Assembly: GCF_000257645.1 (NCBI RefSeq) | Contig: NZ_AJHJ01000015.1 | Coordinates: 35,230 to 99,229, forward strand | DNA length: 64,000 nucleotides | Direction of reading: 5' to 3' | Source of the DNA: Serratia sp. M24T3 | GTDB taxonomy: Bacteria; Pseudomonadota; Gammaproteobacteria; Enterobacterales; Enterobacteriaceae | Part shown: in pieces, positions 24,779 to 33,625 of the stretch | How positions within the stretch are numbered: the first letter of the stretch is position 1 | How the letters are laid out: each line of letters begins with the position of its first letter | Translations under genes and position numbers: made by a program | The notes under the pieces: model-generated | Told to the model about the DNA's origin: nothing | Seen by the model: only the letters and a program-made list of their open reading frames with translations | Database searches by the model: none

Positions 24779-25557
24779 TGAATATTACTTTTGCAACGAC
24801 GTCTAATCAGGGAATTCGCGCCAGCAATCAGGACAGCATCGGGCAGATAGTGGGCAATCGCTCAGCCTGTTTTGTGGTGTGTGACGGCATTGCTGGCATT
24901 CCGGGCGGAGAAGTCGCCGCGCAAATCGCCAGCAACACTCTGCTCGAGAATTTCAACGGCGAAAACCATCTCGATGCCCAGCACATTGCGCAGCATATCA
25001 ATCGTGCCAATCAGGCAATCCTGACCGGGCAGAAACAAAGTAGCGAACTGAAAAATATGGGCACCACCTTGGTCAGCCTGTTTGTCGATCGTGATTACAA
25101 ACTGGCCTACTGGGCGCACGCCGGGGACAGCCGACTCTACGCTTTTCGCCGCGGCTATTTGATGCAGACCACTCGCGATCACAGCCTGGTACAGCAGATG
25201 AAAGATGCGGGTTATCAGACCCAGGGCGTTAACAGTAATCTGCTCTACTTCGCATTGGGGATGCACGAACAGCGCGAGGCCAGCTACAGCGACGTATTGC
25301 CACTGGAAGACGGTGACGTGTTTTTACTCTGTACCGACGGCTTTTGGCACGAGTTAAGTACTGACGATATGGAACAAACGTTGCGCATGGTCAATTCCCC
25401 CAATGAATGGCTGGTGCTGATGCTGGAAATCCTCAAACGCTCGGAGAAAAAAGATAACTTTTCTGCCATCGCGATTTGGGTCGGTAATCCGCAGGACACC
25501 ACCCTGCTGCATTCGCTCGGCGACGCGCAAAGAATTTTGCTGGCTCCCAACAAGTAG
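24778..25557 (+). CDS. pppA: PppA-type PP2C phosphatase
   Basis: The 259-residue protein phosphatase keeps all PP2C metal-site motifs: the N-terminal SNQDSIG, VCDGIAGIPGGE, MGTTLVSLFV, AHAGDSRLY, LLCTDGFWHEL and the final KKDNFSAIAIW. It reverses threonine phosphorylation by the type VI kinase and so switches the system off. It is translated from an ATG overlapping the FHA gene stop. It has no membrane segment. Confidence 0.93.
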   Translation: MNITFATTSNQGIRASNQDSIGQIVGNRSACFVVCDGIAGIPGGEVAAQIASNTLLENFNGENHLDAQHIAQHINRANQAILTGQKQSSELKNMGTTLVSLFVDRDYKLAYWAHAGDSRLYAFRRGYLMQTTRDHSLVQQMKDAGYQTQGVNSNLLYFALGMHEQREASYSDVLPLEDGDVFLLCTDGFWHELSTDDMEQTLRMVNSPNEWLVLMLEILKRSEKKDNFSAIAIWVGNPQDTTLLHSLGDAQRILLAPNK

Positions 25558-25580
25558 CCGATTAACAGGTGAGAGACCTT

Positions 25581-26528
25581 ATGAAAGCATGGATTTGGCC
25601 TTTGTGCCTGCTCACTCTGCCGGCACTGGCTCAGGCACAGGATTACCGTATTGCCTGGTCACCTGGCAGCAAACAGGCGGCGTATCTCGATGACGTAAAA
25701 AGTGCTCGTGCCAGCAGCTGGTGTGCGCCGACCTTGCCTTTGCGTATCGTCGCACAAAAGAAATTCAATGCCGATTCACTGGCAGAATTCCTTCCCGCCG
25801 TGGGTGCGTTAATGCATAAAGAGTGTAGCCAGTTGACCACTCTTAACTGGCAGGCGGTAGACAGTAAAGGGCAGCTACAGCAAAAAGGCACGGCAGTAAA
25901 CAAAAACGGCTGGAAAGTCACCGCCGAACAAAGCGAGAGCGCGCAGCAGACCGCCACCGCAACAACGCCGTCACCCGCAACGTCTCTGCCCTCGCCCGAG
26001 GCGGCCGACACCGCACAGATCAGTAAATTCGAAACGCCCGACGCCTGCCATTTCAGAACCTTTTGGGGCCCTCAGTCGAGCGCGTTGTTCTTTCCCAGCG
26101 GGCAAAGCGGTCTGCATTGCGACCCGCAGGGATGGTTGAACGGTAGCGCCGAGAACCAGCCAGGCAACGGCGAAGCGCTAAATTATCTTAGCGGCTATCC
26201 GCTGCTGGGCCTGCCAGAAAATGCAGAAAAAACCGCACTCAGCGTGCTCAGCGCCAACAACCAGCGACTGATTCTGGCTAACGCCTCAGTGAAAGACAGC
26301 TGGCTAATCTTGCCCTATGACAGCAATGCACGCGCCTGGCGTTTTAAAGGAAAAATGGCGATTGAGGGCCAGCCGGGCAGTAAACAGCCCGCGCAGTTAA
26401 AAAATCTTAGCCAACAGTGGGGCCTGACCGGCAGCAACATCCCGCTAAATGCGGTTTTCATCGAGAAACTGCATCCTGAATGGCGCAATCCTGCCGCCGA
26501 TACGCTGGCCAAAACCGACAACAAATAG
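25581..26528 (+). CDS. exported protein of unknown function in the T6SS operon
   Basis: I do not recognise this 315-residue family. A signal peptide (residues 1-19, ending ALAQAQ) predicts export to the periplasm. Four cysteines (48, 82, 156 and 180) could form two disulfides. A Thr/Pro/Ala-rich linker near residues 120-145 separates an N-terminal and a C-terminal domain. ATG 25581 fits GAGAG at 25571-25575; a GTG at 25569 would overlap it. The gene lies between the phosphatase and impE, so it belongs to the operon. A role as a periplasmic sensor or accessory to the signalling circuit is a guess. Confidence 0.75.
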   Translation: MKAWIWPLCLLTLPALAQAQDYRIAWSPGSKQAAYLDDVKSARASSWCAPTLPLRIVAQKKFNADSLAEFLPAVGALMHKECSQLTTLNWQAVDSKGQLQQKGTAVNKNGWKVTAEQSESAQQTATATTPSPATSLPSPEAADTAQISKFETPDACHFRTFWGPQSSALFFPSGQSGLHCDPQGWLNGSAENQPGNGEALNYLSGYPLLGLPENAEKTALSVLSANNQRLILANASVKDSWLILPYDSNARAWRFKGKMAIEGQPGSKQPAQLKNLSQQWGLTGSNIPLNAVFIEKLHPEWRNPAADTLAKTDNK

Positions 26529-26551
26529 CCAACCACACAGTGAGGCTCTGT

Positions 26552-27391
26552 ATGACACTCCTTTCCGACATGCTGCGCAACGGCACACTGGCGCAGGCTA
26601 TCGAAGCGCTACGCAGTGACATTGGCGTTCGTCCGGCAGATGCTGATCTGCGGGCATCGCTGGTGCAATTATTGTGTTTACGCGGTGACTGGCGCGGCGC
26701 ACTGGCACAGCTCAAAGCCTGGAAAGTGCTGGCACCCATGGCGCTGCCGACGGTGACATTATTGAGTCAGGCGGTTGAAGGCGAACTGCAGCGTCAGCAG
26801 GTATTTAACCGCGAGGCGTCGCCAAGACTATTAAGTGATGACGCACCCTGGCTAAAGCTGATGGTGGAAGCCCTGCTCAACAACAATCTGGACGCCGATG
26901 AGAGTCGTTACCAGGCATTAGAGGCCGCGCCGCTAAATCCCGGCCAGCTGCGTCGTCAGCCGCGCCCCGGAGAAAGTGAAGCCGCTACGCTGGATTTTGC
27001 CTGGCTGACCGACGGGGACGATCGCCTCGGTCCGGTATGCGAAACGATTGTAAACGGTGTTTATCACTGGATTTCATTTAGCGCTATTGAACGAATTCAG
27101 TTTCAGCCGCCGGCCAGCGTCACTGATTTAGTATGGCGGCACTGTCTGGTCCAACTGCGTAACGGCAATGAACAGGTGTGCCAGTTGCCGGTCCGCTATC
27201 CGTTCGCCTTTTATGATGCCCTGAACACTCAAAGCGAAGAAGCACTGATGCTGGCACAAAAAACCGAATGGTCACAACCTGACGCCGCTCAGGACCTGTT
27301 TATCGGCCACGGCCAACGCGTTTGGCTAGACGACGATCGGGAATTTTCGCTACTGGAAATCGACTTATTGCAATTCAGCGAACCTGAATAA
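26552..27391 (+). CDS. tagJ: ImpE/TagJ accessory protein
   Basis: The 279-residue protein is of the ImpE family. Its tetratricopeptide-like N-terminal half includes AIEALRSDIGVRPADADLRASL and LKAWKVLAP, and its C-terminal beta-rich half includes DLVWRHCLVQLRNG. TagJ proteins bind the N-terminus of TssB and may help ClpV recognise contracted sheaths. ATG 26552 follows GTGAGG and matches the family's usual opening. Confidence 0.85.
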   Translation: MTLLSDMLRNGTLAQAIEALRSDIGVRPADADLRASLVQLLCLRGDWRGALAQLKAWKVLAPMALPTVTLLSQAVEGELQRQQVFNREASPRLLSDDAPWLKLMVEALLNNNLDADESRYQALEAAPLNPGQLRRQPRPGESEAATLDFAWLTDGDDRLGPVCETIVNGVYHWISFSAIERIQFQPPASVTDLVWRHCLVQLRNGNEQVCQLPVRYPFAFYDALNTQSEEALMLAQKTEWSQPDAAQDLFIGHGQRVWLDDDREFSLLEIDLLQFSEPE

Positions 27392-27440
27392 TTTCTGATT
27401 TTACCTTAATCAGCCCTTCCCCTTCAGCCGGAGCCCACTT

Positions 27441-28013
27441 ATGAAGCCCACTTCTTTGATGCCGGAAGGTGAAGACCTTTTCCGCACGGGCTATCAGGCG
27501 CGTGAAAATAATCCGCGCATGACCAGCCGTGACAAAGTGCAGCCCGGCCTGCTTGACCGATTGACCGACGACGAGCCGGAAAAGCGTGAGTTCAACCCGG
27601 CAAAAAACGTTATTACCCACAGCGAGCTGCGCCGACAGGTGTTGCGCGACTTACAGTGGCTGTTCAACTGTGTGAATAACGAAGAGCAACACGATCTCAC
27701 CGCCTTTGCCGAGGTTCGTTCATCGGTGCTCAACTTTGGCGTATCTCCGCTGGCCGGTAAACGGATGTCGGATATCGAATGGAACGACGTGCAGCGCCGT
27801 TTGACGCAGGCAATTATCAATTTTGAGCCAAGAATTATCGCCCGCGACTTGCAGGTGAAATGTATTACCGACCCAAAATCGCTGGATACACACAATATTC
27901 TCTCGATCGAAATCAAGGGCAATCTGTGGTGCGTTCCCTGGCCGCTGGAATTCCTGTTTCGCACCGACATTGATTTAGAAATCGGGCACTTTGAACTTAA
28001 GGATCTCGGCTAA
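27441..28013 (+). CDS. tssE: TssE baseplate protein (gp25-like)
   Basis: The 190-residue protein has the gp25-like domain from about residue 60 to 180 (LRRQVLRDLQWLFNC, SVLNFGV, RIIARDLQVKC, and the end LFRTDIDLE). TssE nucleates the sheath at the baseplate. The N-terminal 45 residues are a hydrophilic extension. The next gene starts three bases after its stop. Confidence 0.93.
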   Translation: MKPTSLMPEGEDLFRTGYQARENNPRMTSRDKVQPGLLDRLTDDEPEKREFNPAKNVITHSELRRQVLRDLQWLFNCVNNEEQHDLTAFAEVRSSVLNFGVSPLAGKRMSDIEWNDVQRRLTQAIINFEPRIIARDLQVKCITDPKSLDTHNILSIEIKGNLWCVPWPLEFLFRTDIDLEIGHFELKDLG

Positions 28014-28015
28014 TC

Positions 28016-29890
28016 ATGAATCGCAAACTGCTTGAGTATTACAATCGCGAGCTTTCCTATCTGCGCGAAATGGGTGCCGAGTTTGCCGAACGCAATCCTA
28101 AAGTGGCTGGCAGGCTGGGCATGCACGGTATTGAAGTTGCCGACCCCTATGTAGAAAGATTAATGGAGGGATTTGCCTTCCTGACCTCGCGCGTACAGCT
28201 GAAAATGGACGCCGAGTTTCCACGCTTTTCCCAGCGCCTGCTGGAAATGATTTACCCCAATTATCTGGCCCCCACGCCTTCGATGGCGATCATTGAACTT
28301 CAGCCAGATAAAACCAAAGGCAACATTAACAGCGGATTTCTCATTCCTCGTGGCACGATGATTGAAAACCAGAGCATGAAACGCCGCGGCATTACCTGTA
28401 AATATCAGACGGCGCACGATGTCACGCTGCTGCCGCTGAAAATCAGCCAGGTGGAGCTGGGCGGTATTCCGGCCGATATTCCGCTGCCCTCGTCAGAGTT
28501 ACAGAGTCGCGGCGCGGTGAGTGCCTTGCGTATCCGCGTCGAAAGCGAGGGCGACGTGCCGTTGAATCGCATGGCCTTCGACAAGCTGACCTTTCATCTC
28601 AGCGCGGCGGATGGTCCGGCGTTAGGTCTGCTGGAATTACTGATGCAGCACAGTGTCGGCGTGGTTTGCCAGACTTCGTCTCCCGACGGCAGCTATCGTT
28701 TATTGCCCGATAACGCGCTGCGTCAGGAAGGGTTTGACGCCGAGCAGGCGCTGTTGCCGGAAGATTTACGCAATTTCAGCGGGTATCGCCTGTTGCAGGA
28801 ATATTTCGCCTTCCCGACTCGTTTTATGTTTTTCAGCATCGAAGGGATGAAACCGCTGATCGTAGAAAGTCGCGATAAACGCCAGTTCGATATTCTCATC
28901 CTGCTCGACAAGACACACAGCGAGCTGGAGCGTGTGGTTGATAACACACATTTATCCATGTTTTGCACTCCGGCGATTAACCTTTTCCCTCGCGTTGCCG
29001 AGCGCATCAACATCAGCGAAATGACCAACGAATATCATCTGGTTGTCGACAACGCCAGCCCGTTGGACTACGAGGTTTACTCGGTACAAAAGCTTTACGG
29101 CAGCGGTAAAGGGATGGAAAAAGAGCAGATCTTCCGCCCGTTCTGGAACACTTTCAGTGAGGATGAGCAAAACTACGGTGCCTATTTTTCCACCCGCCGC
29201 GAACAGCGCACGCTGTCGGAAAATGCCCGCAACTACGGCACGCGTACCGGTTATATCGGCTCAGAAGTGTTTATCTCGTTAATTGATGAACAGCAGTCAC
29301 CGTGGTCGCCGGAACTGAAATATCTCCAGGCCGACGTGCTGTGTACCAACCGTGACCTGCCGCTGATTTTGATGCAGCAGGGGCAGGATGATTTTACCCT
29401 GCCGACCTCGGCACCCGTGCGCAAAGTCGTGATGCGTAAAGGCCCGACCGCGCCGCGCCCGGCATTGGCCGAAGGTGCTATCTCCTGGAAACTGATTAGC
29501 CAACTCCAGCTGGATTATCTCAGTCTGATGGATGTCGATGCAGCACAGGGCGCTGCGGCGCTGCGTCAACAGCTCGGCCTGTATGCCAATCTGGCCGAAC
29601 CGGCTGTCGGCAAGCAGATTGAAGGTATTCGTCACTGTCGGCTGGAGTCGGTGTATCGCCGAGTACCGGAGCCGGGACCCATCGTGTTTGCTCGCGGGAT
29701 TGCGATTAATCTCGAAGTCGACGAGCAGTCATTTTCCGGAATGAGCCCGTGGCTGCTCGGCAGTGTGCTGGAAAAGCTGTTCTCGCGCATGGTGTCAATC
29801 AACTCGTTTACCGAAATGACGCTGACCAGCCTGCAAAACGGTGAGATAGGCTATTGGCCGCCGCGCATGGGCCTGAGGACGCTGATATGA
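28016..29890 (+). CDS. tssF: TssF baseplate protein
   Basis: The 624-residue protein is the large baseplate wedge component. It starts with the diagnostic NRKLLEYYNRELSYLREMG and keeps DPYVERLMEGFAFL and the MIYPNYLAPTPSM segment. Two TssF with one TssG form the wedge core together with TssE and TssK. Stop and the tssG start overlap by ATGA. Confidence 0.95.
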   Translation: MNRKLLEYYNRELSYLREMGAEFAERNPKVAGRLGMHGIEVADPYVERLMEGFAFLTSRVQLKMDAEFPRFSQRLLEMIYPNYLAPTPSMAIIELQPDKTKGNINSGFLIPRGTMIENQSMKRRGITCKYQTAHDVTLLPLKISQVELGGIPADIPLPSSELQSRGAVSALRIRVESEGDVPLNRMAFDKLTFHLSAADGPALGLLELLMQHSVGVVCQTSSPDGSYRLLPDNALRQEGFDAEQALLPEDLRNFSGYRLLQEYFAFPTRFMFFSIEGMKPLIVESRDKRQFDILILLDKTHSELERVVDNTHLSMFCTPAINLFPRVAERINISEMTNEYHLVVDNASPLDYEVYSVQKLYGSGKGMEKEQIFRPFWNTFSEDEQNYGAYFSTRREQRTLSENARNYGTRTGYIGSEVFISLIDEQQSPWSPELKYLQADVLCTNRDLPLILMQQGQDDFTLPTSAPVRKVVMRKGPTAPRPALAEGAISWKLISQLQLDYLSLMDVDAAQGAAALRQQLGLYANLAEPAVGKQIEGIRHCRLESVYRRVPEPGPIVFARGIAINLEVDEQSFSGMSPWLLGSVLEKLFSRMVSINSFTEMTLTSLQNGEIGYWPPRMGLRTLI

Positions 29891-30930
29891 GTGAGACTCT
29901 CGCCGCGCCCGCACAATGGCGCGTGCTGGGCCGTTTGTCGGAGGATTTCTGGCAAAAACTGATGGCTTCGCCTTATCACTACGATCTGTTTCAACTGCTG
30001 CGACGGCTCGATGCTCAGGGCGGCCAGCGCTATCTACTGGGGCAGGCCCCTCATCCACACTATGAGCCGGTGCGCATCGGGCAACTGCCGTCGCTGGCCT
30101 TTGCGCCGTCAACCGTTGCCAGCGTCAAAATGCGTGCAGACTCATCGCTGCACGATATTTCGATTTACAGCTTTGGTCTGTTCGGCCCTAACGGCCCGCT
30201 GCCGCTACACATGACCGAATACGCACAGCAACGGGTCAGTCACTACGCCGACAGCAGCATGACGCAGTTTCTGGATATTTTTCATCACCGCCTGACGCTG
30301 CTGTTTTATCGCGCCTGGGCCGATGCGCAACCTACGGTTTCTCTGGATCGCGAAGACAACCGCCGCTTCAATCATTATCTGGCCAGCCTGACCGGTCGCG
30401 GTTTACCCGCTCAGCAGAACCGCGACAGCATCAGTGAACATGCACCCTTTGCGTTGGCCGGACACTTAACCCGCCAGCGTCGCACGCCGGAAGGTCTGGA
30501 AAAGGTGCTGGCTTTTTACTTCAACATCAAGGTCAGGGTGGTGCCCAACGTGCCGCAGTGGATGCACGTCGGCAGCAAAGAACAGGCCCGGCTGCGTGCC
30601 GGTCGTTCCATGCCGCGCCTGGGCCAGAGTATGTTTTTAGGCATCGCGGTGCGCGATATTCAGCACAAGTTTCGCATCGAGCTCGGCCCGCTCCGTCTTG
30701 AAGAGTATCAGCGTTTTCTTCCCGATCAGCCGTTTGCAACCCAGCTTCGCGATTGGGTGCGTCAGTATCTGGGCATCGAATTTGCCTGGGAGTTAAAGCT
30801 GGTATTGCGCAAGGAAGAGGTGTCGGGCGTCTGTATTGGTGGCCAGCAGCGGTTGGGTTACAGCAGCTGGCTGGGGCACCAGCCCGCCCCTGCAGATCGC
30901 GGCGAGCTGGTGTTTAGTCTGGATTTATAG
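29887..30930 (+). CDS. tssG: TssG baseplate protein
   Basis: The 347-residue partner of TssF shows the family pattern FDLFQLLRRL-like YHYDLFQLLRRLDAQGG, then VRIGQLPSLAFAPS and FGLFGPNGPLPLHMTEY. ATG 29887 overlaps the tssF stop, so translation is coupled; upstream in-frame starts would lie inside tssF and add unrelated residues. Length is normal. Confidence 0.94.
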   Translation: MSETLAAPAQWRVLGRLSEDFWQKLMASPYHYDLFQLLRRLDAQGGQRYLLGQAPHPHYEPVRIGQLPSLAFAPSTVASVKMRADSSLHDISIYSFGLFGPNGPLPLHMTEYAQQRVSHYADSSMTQFLDIFHHRLTLLFYRAWADAQPTVSLDREDNRRFNHYLASLTGRGLPAQQNRDSISEHAPFALAGHLTRQRRTPEGLEKVLAFYFNIKVRVVPNVPQWMHVGSKEQARLRAGRSMPRLGQSMFLGIAVRDIQHKFRIELGPLRLEEYQRFLPDQPFATQLRDWVRQYLGIEFAWELKLVLRKEEVSGVCIGGQQRLGYSSWLGHQPAPADRGELVFSLDL

Positions 30931-30983
30931 CGCTTCTCCGGTGACAGGGAAGAAATGGAGTTGTTAATTTTCCGAGGAAAATC

Positions 30984-33602
30984 ATGTCAGAAATCAGTCG
31001 TTCCGTCCTGTTTAACAAACTGAATGCGCCCCTGTTCTCCTCGCTCGAGAATGCCGCCGCCTTTTGCAAGCTGCGCGGTAATCCTTACGTTGAGCTGGCG
31101 CACTGGCTGCACCAGCTGATGCAGCTGCCGAACGGTGATTTGCAGGCCATTATTCGCCACTTTTCGCTGGATGAAGCCGCGCTGGCGCGTGATATTACCG
31201 CCGCGCTTGACCGCCTGCCGCGCGGCGCGAGCGCCATCTCCGACATCTCGGAACATATCGACAGCGCGGTAGAGCGCGCCTGGGTTTATAGTTCGTTAAA
31301 ATTCGCAGCCGACAAGATCCGCAGCGGTGTCTTGCTGTTGGGAATTGTCAAAACCTTTAATTTACGCAGCGTGCTGACCTCTATTTCGCCACAGTTTCAG
31401 CGCCTTGGCGGCGATGAGCTGCTCAGCCAGTTCGAACTGATTTTCTCTGCCAGCGATGAGTCGAAACTGGCTCCGGCCACTCACCCTGTGGAAAACAGTT
31501 CCCCGGCGCTGGGCGCGGAAAAAACGCTGGAGAAGTACGGTCAGGATCTGACTCGCCAGGCGCGCGAGGGCAAAATCGATCCGGTCGCCGGTCGTGATGA
31601 AGAGATCCGCCAGATTGTCGATATTCTGATGCGTCGCCGTCAAAATAATCCGTTGTTAACCGGTGAGGCTGGAGTAGGTAAAACTGCCGTAGTCGAAGGA
31701 TTGGCATTGCGTATCGCAGCCGGTGACGTGCCCCCGGCCCTTCGCGATGTGCAGCTCTGGTTGCTGGATATCGGCATGTTGCAAGCCGGTGCAGGAATGA
31801 AAGGTGAGTTTGAAGCACGATTGCAGGCGGTGATCAATGAGGTGCAGTCCAGCCCTACGCCTGTGGTGCTGTTTATCGACGAGATCCACCAGCTTATTGG
31901 TGCAGGCGGGCAACAGGGAACCGGTGATGCCGCCAATCTGCTCAAACCGGCACTGGCTCGTGGCCAACTGCGCACGGTTGGCGCGACCACCTGGGCAGAG
32001 TACAAGAAATACATCGAGAAAGATCCGGCGTTAACGCGCCGTTTTCAGGTGATTCAGGTAGCGGAGCCGAGTGAGGAAAAAGCGCGGCTGATGCTGCGTA
32101 ATATCGCGGCCTCTCTCGAGGCACATCATCAGGTTTTGCTGTTGGATGAGGCAGTAGAAGCCGCCGTTCGGCTGTCGCACCGCTATATTCCCGCGCGCCA
32201 ACTGCCGGACAAAGCCGTGGCGCTGCTCGATACCGCCTGCGCGCGCGTTGCGGTGAGTCAGCATAATCCGCCGCCACAGCTTGAAGACTGCCGCCACCGT
32301 ATCGAGGCGCTGAAAATCGAGCAAGGCATAGTCGAGCGTGAAATCCGACTCGGTTTAGCTTCGCCGCAGCGGGCCGAAGCGCTGCAACAACAATTGATTG
32401 AACAGCAACAGCAGCAAGAACTGCTGGAAGCTCGCTGGCAGAATGAATTGAAATTAACCCGGCAGATTGGCGAAAAACGTAAACTATTGGGTGATGCCGA
32501 AACCATAAACGCTGATAGTCTGCGCGAAACGTTGCAGAGTCTTCAGCATCAGCTTCAGGTATTGCAAGGAGAGTCGCCGCTGATATATCCGGCGGTCGAT
32601 GCCAACGTAGTGGCCGCCGTGGTGGCCGATTGGACCGGCATTCCACTGGGCAGAATGATCAAAGATGAAATCAACGCAGTATTGCAGCTCGCCGACACTC
32701 TTAACAAGCGCGTGGTAGGCCAGCAGCACGCCCTCGACGCCATCGCCCGCCGTATTCGCACTTCACGGGCGCAGTTGGACGATCCCAATAAGCCGGTCGG
32801 CGTGTTTCTACTCTGCGGCCCTTCCGGTGTGGGTAAAACCGAGAGCGCGCTGGCGCTGGCGGAAAGCCTGTACGGCGGCGAGCAAAACGTCATCACCATT
32901 AATATGAGCGAATTTCAGGAAGCGCACACCGTTTCGACTCTCAAGGGTGCGCCTCCGGGTTATATCGGCTATGGCGAAGGCGGCGTATTGACTGAAGCCG
33001 TGCGGCGTCGCCCTTACAGCGTGGTGCTGCTTGACGAGATCGAGAAGGCCCACCCGGACGTGCACGAAATCTTTTTCCAGGTGTTTGATAAAGGCTGGAT
33101 GGAGGACGGCGAAGGTCGGCACATTGATTTTCGCAATACGGTGATCATCCTGACCTCTAACGTCGGCACCGAGCTGATTGAAGGCATGTGTGCCGACCCT
33201 TCCCTGCTGCCACAGCCCGAAGCGCTGATCGGCATGCTGCGCCAACCGCTGTTGCAGATTTTCCCGGCGGCGCTGCTGGGTCGCCTGATGGTAGTGCCAT
33301 ACTATCCGCTAAGCGACGACATGCTGGTCCGCATTGTTAATCTGCAACTTGCACGCGTGCAACGACGGCTGCTCGATAATCACGGCATCACTGCGCATTT
33401 CGCCGCAAGCGTTGCCGAACAGGTGGTACGCCGCTGTACCGAAACCGAGTCGGGAGGCAGAATGGTCGATGCGATTCTGACCCAAACCCTGCTTCCGCAA
33501 ATCAGTCAGCTTTTGCTTTCTGCCAGCAGTGAGAACCAACGCTATCAGCAGCTAGAAGTGAGTTACCAGCAAAATGAATTTCAATATCAGTTCACAGCAT
33601 AA
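30984..33602 (+). CDS. clpV: ClpV (TssH) sheath-recycling AAA+ ATPase
   Basis: The 872-residue ATPase disassembles contracted TssBC sheaths. It has an N-terminal Clp-N type domain (1 to about 160). The first AAA+ module has Walker A GEAGVGKT at 227-234 and LFIDEIHQLIG, and a Gln/Glu-rich middle coiled coil lies near 430-520. The second AAA+ module has Walker A GPSGVGKT at 612-619 and LLDEIEKAHPD. Both ATP sites look intact. It starts 54 bases after tssG and is followed by the kinase gene. Confidence 0.96.
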   Translation: MSEISRSVLFNKLNAPLFSSLENAAAFCKLRGNPYVELAHWLHQLMQLPNGDLQAIIRHFSLDEAALARDITAALDRLPRGASAISDISEHIDSAVERAWVYSSLKFAADKIRSGVLLLGIVKTFNLRSVLTSISPQFQRLGGDELLSQFELIFSASDESKLAPATHPVENSSPALGAEKTLEKYGQDLTRQAREGKIDPVAGRDEEIRQIVDILMRRRQNNPLLTGEAGVGKTAVVEGLALRIAAGDVPPALRDVQLWLLDIGMLQAGAGMKGEFEARLQAVINEVQSSPTPVVLFIDEIHQLIGAGGQQGTGDAANLLKPALARGQLRTVGATTWAEYKKYIEKDPALTRRFQVIQVAEPSEEKARLMLRNIAASLEAHHQVLLLDEAVEAAVRLSHRYIPARQLPDKAVALLDTACARVAVSQHNPPPQLEDCRHRIEALKIEQGIVEREIRLGLASPQRAEALQQQLIEQQQQQELLEARWQNELKLTRQIGEKRKLLGDAETINADSLRETLQSLQHQLQVLQGESPLIYPAVDANVVAAVVADWTGIPLGRMIKDEINAVLQLADTLNKRVVGQQHALDAIARRIRTSRAQLDDPNKPVGVFLLCGPSGVGKTESALALAESLYGGEQNVITINMSEFQEAHTVSTLKGAPPGYIGYGEGGVLTEAVRRRPYSVVLLDEIEKAHPDVHEIFFQVFDKGWMEDGEGRHIDFRNTVIILTSNVGTELIEGMCADPSLLPQPEALIGMLRQPLLQIFPAALLGRLMVVPYYPLSDDMLVRIVNLQLARVQRRLLDNHGITAHFAASVAEQVVRRCTETESGGRMVDAILTQTLLPQISQLLLSASSENQRYQQLEVSYQQNEFQYQFTA

Positions 33603-33625
33603 TCTCAGCATCGCGGAGTGGAATC

